Assembly: GCA_902547315.1 (NCBI GenBank)
Contig: CACCND010000004.1
Span: forward strand, 1-64,000
Direction: 5' to 3'
Length of the DNA stretch: 64,000 nt
From: an uncultured Pelagibacteraceae bacterium
GTDB taxonomy: Bacteria; Pseudomonadota; Alphaproteobacteria; Pelagibacterales; AG-422-B15
The position numbers were made by a program, and so were the translations under genes. Numbering within the stretch: position 1 is the stretch's first letter; every line of letters starts with the position of its first letter. The notes under the pieces were generated by a model. It saw only the letters and a list, made by a program, of their open reading frames with translations, did no database searches and was not told where the DNA came from. Below are positions 8,939 to 17,339 of the stretch, piece by piece.

Positions 8939-10195
8939 ATGTTTATAATAGACAGATTTCTAATTAATTTTTCAGTTCTCATTGTTTGTCTTATACCTTT
9001 GGCACTTTTAACTGGGCCTGCTATTCCAGATTTCTTTTGTACTATAGTTGGTATAATATTTATTTTTCTATCAATAAAAAATAAAGATTTTAAATTTTTC
9101 AATAATAATTTTGTAAAAATTTATTTCATTTTTTTAGTTTTCCTAAATTTTATAGCCTTATTTTCGGAATATTCATTATTTTCTTATCAGTCAACAGTAG
9201 TATATTTTCGATTTGGAATATTTGCTTTAGCTGTTTGGTTTCTTCTAGAAAATAATAGTAAATTTATAAGGTATTTTTTTTACGCATTAATTATTACTTA
9301 TGCTATTGCATTAACAGATGGATATTATCAATATATTTTTGATCAAGGAATATTTGGAACTACCCCATTGAATGAAACAAGACTTACTCTGACTTTAAAT
9401 AATAAGATGATATTAGGAGGTTATTTAGCAAGATTATTCCCATTATTAGCAGCTCTAAGTTTCTATTTATTTATATATGACAATAAAAATTCTTTTTTTT
9501 TCATATTACCAATTATAATAATGGGATTAACCATCATACTTATTTATTTAACAGGTGAACGAACCGCTTTTGCAATAATTATTATTGCATTTATTATGAT
9601 GATATTATTGATCAAAAAAATAAGATTAATATTAATCATATCATTAATATCTTCTTTATTTTTTATACTTTACTTCACATTTTCTATTCAGGAGTTAAAA
9701 GAGCGAAATATTACTCTTACAATGGATCAAATGAATGTTGAATCTTCAACCGACAATATTACATACTTTTCAAGTAAATATGAGAACCATATCTTAAGTG
9801 GTTGGAAAATGTTCCAAGATAAGCCATTTAGTGGGCATGGACCAAATATGTTCAGGTATGTATGTACCTATGATGAATATAATGTCAATTTAGATGCGTG
9901 TTCAACTCATCCCCATAATATTTACATACAAATATTATCCGAAACCGGCATATTTGGTTTTTTATTACTCCTACTGCCTCTATATTATGTTACATCTAGA
10001 TTACTTATTCATTTCTATAATTTAATGACAAATGGAAAAATTCTCACTGAATTTCAGACATGTATACTAATATCACTTTTTTTGACACTATTTCCTTTTT
10101 TGCCTACTTTAAATTTTTTCAATAATTGGATTAATATTATTTATTATTTACCGGTTGGTTTTTATTTATATTCTTATTATTCAATACCAAAATAA
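8939..10195 (+). CDS. O-antigen ligase/polymerase (WaaL/Wzy family) membrane protein
   Basis: A 418-residue protein made almost entirely of hydrophobic segments, with a large periplasmic loop at about residues 250-325 bearing STHPHNIYIQILSETGIFGF. This H-N-x-x-x-x-x-x-E-x-G-x-x-G block is the Wzy_C signature shared by O-antigen ligases and some polymerases. It would either join the finished glycan to lipid A-core or polymerise repeat units on the periplasmic side. It follows the WecA-like gene by 51 bases on the same strand. Ligase and polymerase cannot be separated from sequence alone. Confidence 0.78.
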   Translation: MFIIDRFLINFSVLIVCLIPLALLTGPAIPDFFCTIVGIIFIFLSIKNKDFKFFNNNFVKIYFIFLVFLNFIALFSEYSLFSYQSTVVYFRFGIFALAVWFLLENNSKFIRYFFYALIITYAIALTDGYYQYIFDQGIFGTTPLNETRLTLTLNNKMILGGYLARLFPLLAALSFYLFIYDNKNSFFFILPIIIMGLTIILIYLTGERTAFAIIIIAFIMMILLIKKIRLILIISLISSLFFILYFTFSIQELKERNITLTMDQMNVESSTDNITYFSSKYENHILSGWKMFQDKPFSGHGPNMFRYVCTYDEYNVNLDACSTHPHNIYIQILSETGIFGFLLLLLPLYYVTSRLLIHFYNLMTNGKILTEFQTCILISLFLTLFPFLPTLNFFNNWINIIYYLPVGFYLYSYYSIPK

Positions 10196-10215
10196 TGTAG
10201 TATTGTAATCCACAA

Positions 10216-10695
10216 ATGTGGAAAGTAAAAAAATCAGTGATACATGGAACAGGTGTTTTTGCTACGAAAAATATTAAACGGGGAACAAAAATAATTGAAT
10301 ACATTGGCGAAAAGATAACGAAATTAGAGGGGGATAAAAGATCAGAGAGAAGAATTAAAAAATATTTAAATTCTAAAACAACTGGTTCAGTATATATTTT
10401 TGAACTAAATAGTAGATATGATATTGACGGCTCACCTATATACAATAAAGCAAGATATATAAATCATTCTTGTAAACCAAATTGCGAAGTAGAAATTGTT
10501 AGAGGACATATCTGGATAAAGGCGATAAAAAATATCTTAGAAAAAGATGAATTGACATATGATTATGGTTATGAATTTGATAAAGATGATTATACTGATC
10601 ACAAATGTAAATGTGGTTCAAAAAATTGTATTGGCTATATAATTTCATCTGATGATCGACAAAAACTAAAAAAATATCTTAAAAATAAAATATGA
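10216..10695 (+). CDS. SET-domain lysine methyltransferase-like protein with post-SET zinc motif
   Basis: A 159-residue stand-alone SET domain. It shows the SAM-binding opening IHGTGVFATKNIKRGT (residues 9-24), the pseudoknot motif RYINHSCKPNC (80-90) with Asn-His-Ser, the second catalytic block DELTYDYGYEF (111-121) and a post-SET zinc cluster CKCGSKNC (131-138) that pairs with Cys90. These are the elements of eukaryotic-type protein-lysine N-methyltransferases, and nothing catalytic is missing. Bacterial homologues exist, usually of unknown substrate. The stop overlaps the gmhA start (ATGA), placing it in the polysaccharide/heptose operon. The target could be a host protein such as a ribosomal, DNA-binding or surface-assembly protein; the sequence does not say which. 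Confidence 0.85.
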   Translation: MWKVKKSVIHGTGVFATKNIKRGTKIIEYIGEKITKLEGDKRSERRIKKYLNSKTTGSVYIFELNSRYDIDGSPIYNKARYINHSCKPNCEVEIVRGHIWIKAIKNILEKDELTYDYGYEFDKDDYTDHKCKCGSKNCIGYIISSDDRQKLKKYLKNKI

Positions 10696-11249
10696 TACAG
10701 GATAAATTAATTGAAATATCAAAAAATTTTGAAGCTTTGGATAAATCAATTGATCAAATAATTGATGCTTCTAAGATAATGATTAGTTCCTTAAATAAAG
10801 GAGGCAAAATTTTATTTTGTGGAAATGGTGGTTCAGCTGCTGACGCTCAACACTTGGCAGCAGAATTGATAGGAAGATATAAAAAAAAACGAGATCCTAT
10901 AGCAGGTCTTGCGCTTACAACCGATACCTCAACTATTACCGCGATTGCAAACGATTTTGGATATGAGAATATTTTTTCTAGACAAATAAGTGCTCTGGGT
11001 AAGCCAAATGATGTGTTATACGCAATATCCACAAGTGGTAAAAGTGAAAATATAGTAATGGCAATAGATGCTGCACGTAAGAGAAATATGCATGTTATAG
11101 GTATTACTGGAGAAAATGGTAATTTGATGGACGATAAATGTGATTTATTAATTAAGGTCCCCTCTAAAAGTCCAGATAGGATACAAGAAATGCATATAGC
11201 AATTGGGCAGATTATTTGTGAAATAATAGAAAATCAATTTTCAAATTAG
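10692..11249 (+). CDS. gmhA: Sedoheptulose-7-phosphate isomerase (GmhA)
   Basis: SIS-domain isomerase converting sedoheptulose 7-phosphate to D-glycero-D-manno-heptose 7-phosphate, the first step of ADP- or GDP-heptose synthesis for LPS or S-layer glycans. The signature blocks GNGGSAADAQHLAAEL near residues 44-59, ALTTDTSTITAIANDFG, AISTSGKSEN and PDRIQEMHIAIGQ are all present. At 185 residues it is of normal length. DiaA is the closest alternative, but the GGSAADAQH and RIQEMHI blocks favour GmhA. It overlaps the SET gene by four bases and ends seven bases before a convergent gene. No gmhB or hldE is in the window. Confidence 0.88.
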   Translation: MIQDKLIEISKNFEALDKSIDQIIDASKIMISSLNKGGKILFCGNGGSAADAQHLAAELIGRYKKKRDPIAGLALTTDTSTITAIANDFGYENIFSRQISALGKPNDVLYAISTSGKSENIVMAIDAARKRNMHVIGITGENGNLMDDKCDLLIKVPSKSPDRIQEMHIAIGQIICEIIENQFSN

Positions 11250-11255
11250 ATCTCA

Positions 11256-12200
11256 TCAATTAAATTCTGACAGTTCAATTCTTCTGAATGCATGTTTTAT
11301 TTTCCTCAAATTATTAATTTCTATTTGTTTTTGTCTTGTTTTTAAATTTTCAATTTGTTGATTTGATTTAAACTTATAACAATAAGGACATGATACACCC
11401 TTTATGAATTTATTAGATTGCATTTCTTTATGCGTCAAAGGATGTCTGCACCCATAGCATTGATTATATTTTCCTTTTTTTAAATTTTTGTTGATTGTCA
11501 CTTGTTTATCAAAAACAAAACACTCACCAGACCATAGATTGTTGCCTTTATTATTTTGTTTGTAATCTAGATAATTCAAAATACCACCCTTAAGTTGAAC
11601 CACATTTTTATATCCGCTCATTTTGAGAAAAGATGATGCTTTTTCACATCTGATACCGCCTGTGCAATACATAGCAATTTTGTCATTTTTGTTAAGCTTC
11701 AGCTCTTTCAATACAGATGGAAACTCTCTGAAAGTTTTTGTTTTTGGATCAATAGACTTTTTAAATTTACCAATCTTAGTCTCATAAATATTTCTCGTAT
11801 CTATGAGTTTAATATTCTTTTGCTGTATAATCCTATTCCACTCTTTTGGTTCTATTGCAATTCCTCTATATTTTCTTACATTTAATGATTTTATACCCAT
11901 AGAAACAATTTCTTTTTTAATTCTAACTTTAAATTTATTAAAAGGTAAAAATCTAATTTTTATTTTTTTTAGTTCAAATTTTCTAATTCGTAAATGTTTT
12001 CTAATTAAGGAAATTAGTAAATCAAGATCTTCTATCTTGCTTGCAACAGAGCCATTTATGCCCTCATCAGCAATTAATATTGTGCCTCTTATTAGTTTAT
12101 CTCTAAAAATATTATCAATTTTTTTCTTTAGTAAATTTTTATTTTTAATATCAATAAATCTGTAAAAACTATATTGAAATATCTTATTGTCTGTCTCCAT
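11256..12200 (-). CDS. trhO: tRNA uridine(34) hydroxylase (TrhO/YceA, rhodanese-like)
   Basis: Oxygen-dependent enzyme that hydroxylates U34 of certain tRNAs, a step toward 5-methoxyuridine or 5-carboxymethoxyuridine. The UPF0176 layout is intact: an N-terminal acylphosphatase-like domain (residues 1-100, with ADEGINGS), a rhodanese domain with the active-site loop CTGGIRC (Cys179 and Cys185) and a C-terminal zinc-type cluster CYGCRHP plus CPYC. The length of 314 residues is typical. The gene heads leftward beside an acyltransferase gene, one base away, and a glycosylase gene, so the three may share a transcript. Confidence 0.9.
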   Translation of the reverse strand: METDNKIFQYSFYRFIDIKNKNLLKKKIDNIFRDKLIRGTILIADEGINGSVASKIEDLDLLISLIRKHLRIRKFELKKIKIRFLPFNKFKVRIKKEIVSMGIKSLNVRKYRGIAIEPKEWNRIIQQKNIKLIDTRNIYETKIGKFKKSIDPKTKTFREFPSVLKELKLNKNDKIAMYCTGGIRCEKASSFLKMSGYKNVVQLKGGILNYLDYKQNNKGNNLWSGECFVFDKQVTINKNLKKGKYNQCYGCRHPLTHKEMQSNKFIKGVSCPYCYKFKSNQQIENLKTRQKQIEINNLRKIKHAFRRIELSEFN

Positions 12201-12201
12201 G

Positions 12202-13023
12202 CTAATTCTCTTTTAAACTGTATGTAATCTTTTTAAGTAAATTTGTTAATTCAACCCTATCTTTGATATGTTCAATATCTTTATATTTTATTAAATCTCC
12301 ATGAAAAAATCTTATTTCTTTTCCAATCATCTTTTTTGTTTCATGAATATAAGTGGAATATTTTAGAGTTTGATTTCTAATTTTAGATGCAAATATGTGA
12401 AATAAAAGGCCATTCTTTCCGTCAAAAAATATAGGTAATATATTTGATCTAGTTTTATGTATAAGCTTAGCTGGAAATAATTTCCATTCGTCATCTTTTG
12501 CATCAGAGTTAATTTTTTTTGCAATAGATACACTTCCTGAGGGAAAAATAATCACAGCTCCTTCATCTAGTAAGTGTTTTTGCGCAGTTTGAGTTGTTTT
12601 AATGTTTTTTTTTAATGTTTCTTTATTACTATTACTAAAATCAATTGGAAGTATAAATTTTTCTAATTCAGGGATAAATTGCAATGTTTCATGAGTTATA
12701 ATTTTAAAATCCTTTCTAAACTTTGATACAAGAGAGCATAGTATTAATCCATCTACAATTCCAAATGGATGATTAGATACTACTACCAATGAACCTTTCG
12801 AGGGTATAACCAATTTTTTTTTGGATGAATTTACTATTTTTATATTCATAAGTTTAATTATATCAGACCAAAATTCAACAGGATCTCTTGGTTCTCGAGC
12901 ATATTCTTTATAAATATTTTCTAATTTTCTTTTTCCTGTTGCACTTTCAATTGTTTTTATTAACAATCTTTGTGCTAAATTATGCTCTGATTTAGACGCG
13001 TACGAGAAATTTATTTTATTCAT
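12202..13023 (-). CDS. Lysophospholipid acyltransferase family protein (PlsC-like)
   Basis: A 273-residue LPLAT-superfamily acyltransferase. It carries a catalytic N-H-x4-D variant (SNHPFGIVDG near residues 83-92), IITHETLQF, and a downstream FPSGSVS block matching the phosphate-binding F-P-E-G motif with Ser replacing Glu. Such proteins esterify lysolipids or glycerol phosphate at the membrane; the sequence resembles the subgroup annotated as hemolysin/OlsA-like acyltransferase rather than canonical PlsC. One base separates it from trhO downstream and one from the glycosylase upstream. The exact acceptor is unknown. Confidence 0.72.
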   Translation of the reverse strand: MNKINFSYASKSEHNLAQRLLIKTIESATGKRKLENIYKEYAREPRDPVEFWSDIIKLMNIKIVNSSKKKLVIPSKGSLVVVSNHPFGIVDGLILCSLVSKFRKDFKIITHETLQFIPELEKFILPIDFSNSNKETLKKNIKTTQTAQKHLLDEGAVIIFPSGSVSIAKKINSDAKDDEWKLFPAKLIHKTRSNILPIFFDGKNGLLFHIFASKIRNQTLKYSTYIHETKKMIGKEIRFFHGDLIKYKDIEHIKDRVELTNLLKKITYSLKEN

Positions 13024-13024
13024 T

Positions 13025-13645
13025 TCAATATTCTACTGGAATCGGATCTAAACTTTTCCAAAAATACCATGTTGCTACTGATCTATAAGGTTTCCATCTC
13101 ATTGACATTTTTATAGCATTTTCTTTTTTTAATGGATATTTCAAATTATAACAATTGCATATACCTTTAATCATACCGATATCATCCACAGGAAATATAT
13201 CAGGTCTACAAAGATTAAAAATTAGAAACATTTCTGCAGTCCATCTTCCAATACCTTTAACTTGAATTAATTCATTTATAATTTCTTCATCAGAAAAATT
13301 TTTCCACTTTTTTGGTGTAATTTTTTTCTCAATGAATGCTTTTGATAGTTCTCTTAAATAGAGAACCTTTTGACGTGATAAGCCACAAGCTTTTAAAGAT
13401 TGAAAATGTATTTTACATACATTATTAGGTGTGACTTTTTTTAATTTAGCCTCAAACTTTAACCATACAGACTCAGCTGCTTTAACTGAAATTTGCTGGC
13501 CAACTATAGACCTTGCAAGGGTATAAAATGGATCTGATTTAGTGAACAGAAAACCAGACGGATATTTCTTAATTATTGCTGCAAGTTTTTTATCTTTTTT
13601 TGTAAGATACCTTTTTGCTTTTTCCCAAAAAATAGGTTTTTTCAT
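13025..13645 (-). CDS. DNA-3-methyladenine glycosylase II family (AlkA/Mag-type)
   Basis: Helix-hairpin-helix base-excision glycosylase of 206 residues that removes alkylated purines. Key blocks are ARSIVGQQISVKAAESVW, the hairpin ELIQVKGIGRWTAEMFLIF near residues 129-147 and the HhH-GPD catalytic Asp region FPVDDIGM. The C-terminus, KPYRSVATWYFWKSLD, is a classic family ending. It lacks the AlkA N-terminal domain, as do the short Mag1-like forms. It is the upstream member of a leftward trio with the acyltransferase and TrhO genes. Confidence 0.88.
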   Translation of the reverse strand: MKKPIFWEKAKRYLTKKDKKLAAIIKKYPSGFLFTKSDPFYTLARSIVGQQISVKAAESVWLKFEAKLKKVTPNNVCKIHFQSLKACGLSRQKVLYLRELSKAFIEKKITPKKWKNFSDEEIINELIQVKGIGRWTAEMFLIFNLCRPDIFPVDDIGMIKGICNCYNLKYPLKKENAIKMSMRWKPYRSVATWYFWKSLDPIPVEY

Positions 13646-13726
13646 TTTGTTTTTTCACATTATTATTGACATATATACTGTAAATTGTTTTTATTGCCAT
13701 TCTAATTTAACAAATGGAGATTTAAT

Positions 13727-14041
13727 ATGGCTGATGTAGCTAGTTTATTGGCAGAATTTCAAAAAGGTATTGAAGGTAAAGATACTGGACTTGGAGCTAC
13801 AGTAAAATTCGATTTTGAAGGTGCAGGATGTATCTTCCTTGACGGAAAATCAAACCCAAACACAGTAAGTGACGAAGATAAAGATGCGGATTGCACTCTT
13901 TCGATGTCGCTCGAAACATTTGAGCAAATGAGATCAGGTGAGGTTGATGGAACATCTGCATTTATGCAGGGCAAACTTAAAGTTTCAGGAGACATGTCTA
14001 TTGCAATGAAATTACAATCTGTAATGGATGCTTTAGCGTAA
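13727..14041 (+). CDS. SCP2 sterol-binding domain protein
   Basis: A 104-residue stand-alone SCP-2 domain, a small hydrophobic-cavity fold that binds lipids or acyl-CoA. Matching features are the N-terminal amphipathic helix, VKFDFEGAGCIFLDG, the DADCTLSMSLETFEQMRSGE turn-helix region and the C-terminal GKLKVSGDMSIAMKL segment. Many alphaproteobacteria encode such a soluble protein, and its ligand is not known. The composition is richer in G+C and in optimal-looking codons than its neighbours, which suggests high expression. A strong bidirectional terminator follows 16 bases after the stop. Confidence 0.88.
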   Translation: MADVASLLAEFQKGIEGKDTGLGATVKFDFEGAGCIFLDGKSNPNTVSDEDKDADCTLSMSLETFEQMRSGEVDGTSAFMQGKLKVSGDMSIAMKLQSVMDALA

Positions 14042-14051
14042 TCACATAATT

Positions 14052-14082
14052 AAAAAACCCAGTTGTTATTAACTGGGTTTTT
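14052..14082. terminator. Bidirectional rho-independent terminator between SCP2 gene and hisN
   Basis: CCCAGTT (14058-14064) and AACTGGG (14071-14077) form a perfect 7-base-pair stem around GTTATT, flanked by A6 on the left and T5 on the right, which extends pairing and gives a T-run on both strands. The hisN stop codon (14069-14071, minus strand) lies inside the hairpin. Confidence 0.9.
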
Positions 14083-14863
14083 CATTTAATATATCTCTAC
14101 ACTTTTTATACAAAGAGTTATTGCAACAAGCTATAATTCTACCCCCTTGATGTATGCTATTATTCTCCCAAGTTTTTAAAACTCCCCCTGCGTTTTTCAA
14201 AATTGGCTCTAGAGCTCTTATATCCCATGGCTTTAGTCCACTTTCAACAACAACATCAACATAACCGTCCGCTAATAAGCAGTAACTGTAACAGTCTCCT
14301 CCAACACGAGTTGTCTTAGTTTTATTGCTCAATTTTTCAAATTGATTTTGATCATCCTTACTCGCAAAAGTGTAAGGAGAAGTTGTATTTAAAATAGCCT
14401 CAGATAAGTTTTTTACTTTACTGACACTTAATTTTGATTGTTTATTATTTACAATTTTATATGCTACATCTAAATATCCAATATATCTCTCATCAAGTGC
14501 TGGAATGTCTACCAAACCAAGCACTATCTTATTATTTTTAGAAACAGAAATGAGAGTTCCCCATAACGGAACACCTTGTATGAATGATTTAGTGCCATCA
14601 ATAGGATCAATGCACCATTCATAATTTGATTCTCTTAAAAAACTTTCTTCCTCACCTAAGATTGAATGATTTGGATAAGAATTTAAAATAATTTTGTTAA
14701 GTTTTTTTTGTATTTTTATATCTGCTACAGTGACTGGATCAAATCCGCGTTTTTTTTTATTTTTAATTATAATTTTTTTTTTGAAATAGTATAAAGATAT
14801 TTTTCTTGCTTCATCCGCTAATTGATTTGATAGTTTAAGAAAATTATTAATTTCTTTTTGCAT
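14069..14863 (-). CDS. hisN: Histidinol-phosphatase, inositol-monophosphatase-like (HisN)
   Basis: Mg-dependent phosphatase of the inositol monophosphatase superfamily, subgroup acting on histidinol phosphate in histidine synthesis. It shows GEEES near residue 75, the metal-binding WCIDPIDGTKSF motif at about 82-93 followed by IQGVPLWGTLI, and the C-terminal KPWDIRALEPILKNAGG block. The combination WGTLI and GGDCYSYCLLADG is typical of HisN rather than SuhB or CysQ; a separate SuhB is encoded at 26018-26806. At 264 residues it has normal length. Its 3' end overlaps the shared terminator. Confidence 0.85.
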   Translation of the reverse strand: MQKEINNFLKLSNQLADEARKISLYYFKKKIIIKNKKKRGFDPVTVADIKIQKKLNKIILNSYPNHSILGEEESFLRESNYEWCIDPIDGTKSFIQGVPLWGTLISVSKNNKIVLGLVDIPALDERYIGYLDVAYKIVNNKQSKLSVSKVKNLSEAILNTTSPYTFASKDDQNQFEKLSNKTKTTRVGGDCYSYCLLADGYVDVVVESGLKPWDIRALEPILKNAGGVLKTWENNSIHQGGRIIACCNNSLYKKCRDILNEKPS

Positions 14864-14917
14864 AAATTTATTTTTTAATTTGTTGCTAGATTAACATTCA
14901 TTTTGTATCATATTTAA

Positions 14918-16195
14918 ATGATTAGAAAAAATATCCTATTACTTTTATTAATAATATTATCTACATCTGCTTTGGCTGATTTTGATATTAATTCTCAAAA
15001 AATTGGCGAAAGAGAGCCGATAAATCAACCAATAAGTGGGTATGACCATAATGAAAACAACTACCCTGATCCCTTTTCAAGTGATGAAATAGTTTTTACA
15101 ATTGATAAAAGTAACTTTCAAAATTTTACTGAAACGTTATTAACATCTGGACAGAAAGAAATGTTCAGGACTTATCCTGAAACCTTTAAAATGAACATTT
15201 ACCCATCTCGTAGAAGCTGCTCTGTTCCTTCTGAAGTAATAGAATTGAGTAACGAAAATGCTCAACTTATTGATGAAGGCGAAGGAATTATTGGAACTGT
15301 TGGTAGTATTCCGTTTCCTAAACCAAAAGAAGCTCTGCATCATGTGTGGAATCATATTTTAAGATACAGGGGTGTTGACATTTATGGATCGTCACCATTT
15401 TATTTGGTAGATCCCGATGGAAGAATTTACTATGGAGCTGGAGAAGCAATTGCAAGAAATTATTGGAACCCATTTATTAAAAATGATAAAGGATTACAAG
15501 GCAAACTTATGACCAAAGTCACTCATCCTCCTAGACTTGCTGACGCATCCTTGCTTGTTATTGAATCATTAAATGCCTTTCAAACACCAAGAAGAGCATG
15601 GGCATATAATCCTGGAACAAGAAGAGTTAGAAGAGCGCCTGATATTGCCTATGATTACATGCCTAGTGCAAACCAAGGTCTTACTACCGCAGATCAATTT
15701 GATGGATTTAATGGTGCTAAAGATAGATATAATTGGAAATCTCTCGGTGTAAAACAGATGTTAGTTCCCTACAATGCTTATAAATTTTATGAAGCAAACA
15801 TTGAAGATGTTCTTAACCCATATCATGTCAATCAAGATTATTTAAGGTATGAATTGGTAAATGTTAATGTTGTGTTAGCTGAATTAAAATCTGATAAAAG
15901 GCATATTATTCCAAAGCGTATAATGTATTTTGACTTAGATAGTCATAACATGTTAATAGAAGAAACATTTGATGGTGAAGGTAAGATTATGTCTTATAGA
16001 GAGTTTCCTATAATTAACTTTTACGATCAGCCCATGTGTCTTTCTATTCATGCTGCAACTTATGATTTCGCAACGAGACGTTATCAATTAACACAGGTTA
16101 GATCAGCTGATATTCCAAAAGTAATCTGGAGATTGGAAGAACCACACGACGAAAGAATGTTTACTCCTGAGGGACTTAAAAGATTTGCTAAATAG
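14918..16195 (+). CDS. DUF1329 family exported protein (LolA-like fold)
   Basis: A 425-residue secreted protein with a clear N-terminal signal peptide (basic start, hydrophobic core of about 13 residues, cleavage near ALA-D). The DUF1329 signature GSIPFPKPKEALHHVWNH and the following RYRGVD, then RAWAYNPGTRRVRRAP, are unmistakable. Family members are periplasmic or outer-membrane associated and adopt a LolA/LolB-like lipid-binding fold; many lie beside RND exporters or DUF1302 genes, but here no such partner is adjacent. The likely role is binding or transporting a hydrophobic molecule in the envelope. The precise ligand is unknown. Confidence 0.87.
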   Translation: MIRKNILLLLLIILSTSALADFDINSQKIGEREPINQPISGYDHNENNYPDPFSSDEIVFTIDKSNFQNFTETLLTSGQKEMFRTYPETFKMNIYPSRRSCSVPSEVIELSNENAQLIDEGEGIIGTVGSIPFPKPKEALHHVWNHILRYRGVDIYGSSPFYLVDPDGRIYYGAGEAIARNYWNPFIKNDKGLQGKLMTKVTHPPRLADASLLVIESLNAFQTPRRAWAYNPGTRRVRRAPDIAYDYMPSANQGLTTADQFDGFNGAKDRYNWKSLGVKQMLVPYNAYKFYEANIEDVLNPYHVNQDYLRYELVNVNVVLAELKSDKRHIIPKRIMYFDLDSHNMLIEETFDGEGKIMSYREFPIINFYDQPMCLSIHAATYDFATRRYQLTQVRSADIPKVIWRLEEPHDERMFTPEGLKRFAK

Positions 16196-16237
16196 AAAAT
16201 CATAGCTATTATTAATTTTTAAAAATCATTGATATTT

Positions 16238-16312
16238 GGGCACGTAGCTCAGTGGTAGAGCATCACGTTGACATCGTGGGGGTTGTTGGTTCGATCCCAA
16301 CCGTGCCCACCA
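16238..16312 (+). tRNA. tRNA-Val(GAC)
   Basis: A full 75-base tRNA with encoded CCA. The acceptor stem is GGGCACG (16238-16244) with CGTGCCC (16302-16308), discriminator A, and CCA at 16310-16312. The anticodon stem-loop has TTGACAT with anticodon GAC at 16270-16272, and the T-loop contains GGTTCGATCC. GAC reads the valine codons GUC and GUU. Confidence 0.95.
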
Positions 16313-16369
16313 AATAAATTAATTATATGTTGTTTTTTTCATCTAATTATATAAAAGTTCGCTGTAATC

Positions 16370-16504
16370 ATGAAAAAACCAAATAAATTAAGAGAAGCTA
16401 GACTTAATAAAAAACGATCCAGAAAGAATAACATTCGAAAAGAGAAAGTTAGACTAAAAAAGATTGAAGAAGCCAATGCACCACAACCGGAGCCTCAACA
16501 ATGA
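16370..16504 (+). CDS. Small basic hypothetical protein coupled to rpmJ
   Basis: A 44-residue, strongly basic open frame, [17 protein letters not shown] onward, ending in an acidic, proline/glutamine-rich tail ([12 protein letters not shown]). Its TGA stop lies inside the rpmJ start (ATGA at 16501-16504), which argues for genuine translation and coupling. The lysine/arginine-rich helix recalls the small DUF4169-like peptides of alphaproteobacteria, but I cannot assign it with confidence. It could be an RNA-binding or ribosome-associated peptide. No signal or membrane segment. Confidence 0.6.
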   Translation: MKKPNKLREARLNKKRSRKNNIRKEKVRLKKIEEANAPQPEPQQ

Positions 16505-16626
16505 AAGTAAGAAGTTCTTTAAAGAACCTTAAGACAAGAGACCGAAATAATAAGCTTATAAAAAGAAAAGGTCGCCTATACGTCATTAATAAAAGAAATC
16601 CACGAATGAAAGCTCGCCAAGGCTAA
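16501..16626 (+). CDS. rpmJ: 50S ribosomal protein L36, cysteine-free form
   Basis: A 41-residue ribosomal protein with the L36 pattern [15 protein letters not shown] and the C-terminal [17 protein letters not shown]. It lacks the zinc-binding Cys/His set of the C+ form, as is usual for the alphaproteobacterial C- paralogue. The ATG overlaps the stop of the preceding 44-residue basic gene, so both are probably made from the same message. It belongs in the 50S subunit near the peptidyl-transferase/L7-L12 base. Confidence 0.95.
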   Translation: MKVRSSLKNLKTRDRNNKLIKRKGRLYVINKRNPRMKARQG

Positions 16627-16632
16627 TAATAT

Positions 16633-17331
16633 TTGTCATCCAAAAAAAATAAAAGAATTCTTTTTGTTGCAGATCATGCATCAAATTACATACCTGGTTC
16701 ATTAAAAAATTTAGGTCTTAAAAAAAATCAAATAAATTCACATATCGCGTATGATGTAGGTGTGAAGGAATTATGCATTAATTTGTCTAATCTTCTTAGC
16801 TCTAATTATATTTTAGGCGAATACTCAAGACTGATTATTGATTTAAATAGAGATATTTTAGATCCAACATTAATTCCAGAAATTGTTGATAGAAAAATAA
16901 TAACGAAAAATTTGAATCTAACTAATTATGATAAGAAAAGAAGAATTTCAGAGATCTACAATAAATATCATTATAAAATTAAAACAGCTATAAAACATAA
17001 TAATATAATGACATTAATTTCTCTTCATTCATTTAATCCAATATTCAAAAAGCGAAAACGAAATATTCATTTTGGTATTCTATCAAATCAAGATAGAAGA
17101 CTTAGTGATTGTATAATTACAGAAATGAAAAGAAGAAAATTAAAAGTCGGTGACAATGAGCCGTATGAAGGAAATTTAATTGGTGATACGATGCATAAAC
17201 ACGGTCTTAAAAATAATTTACATCATACTCTGATTGAGGTCAGAAACGATTTACTTTCTTCCTCAACTAAGATACACAGAGTATCGCTACTATTAAAGCA
17301 AGTAATTAATAATTCAATTAATAGGATTTAA
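16633..17331 (+). CDS. N-formylglutamate amidohydrolase family protein
   Basis: Zinc-dependent amidohydrolase of 232 residues related to HutG-type N-formylglutamate deformylase. It shows VADHASNYIP near residues 11-20 (metal-binding Asp-His), HIAYDVG, YSRLIIDLNRD, ISLHSFNP, VGDNEPY and a closing IEVRNDLL, all core motifs of PF05013. The start is a TTG at 16633, six bases after rpmJ; no better start lies upstream. No other histidine-degradation (hut) gene is in the window, so the substrate may be a different N-formyl or N-acyl amino acid. Confidence 0.83.
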   Translation: MSSKKNKRILFVADHASNYIPGSLKNLGLKKNQINSHIAYDVGVKELCINLSNLLSSNYILGEYSRLIIDLNRDILDPTLIPEIVDRKIITKNLNLTNYDKKRRISEIYNKYHYKIKTAIKHNNIMTLISLHSFNPIFKKRKRNIHFGILSNQDRRLSDCIITEMKRRKLKVGDNEPYEGNLIGDTMHKHGLKNNLHHTLIEVRNDLLSSSTKIHRVSLLLKQVINNSINRI

Positions 17332-17339
17332 AGACAAAA

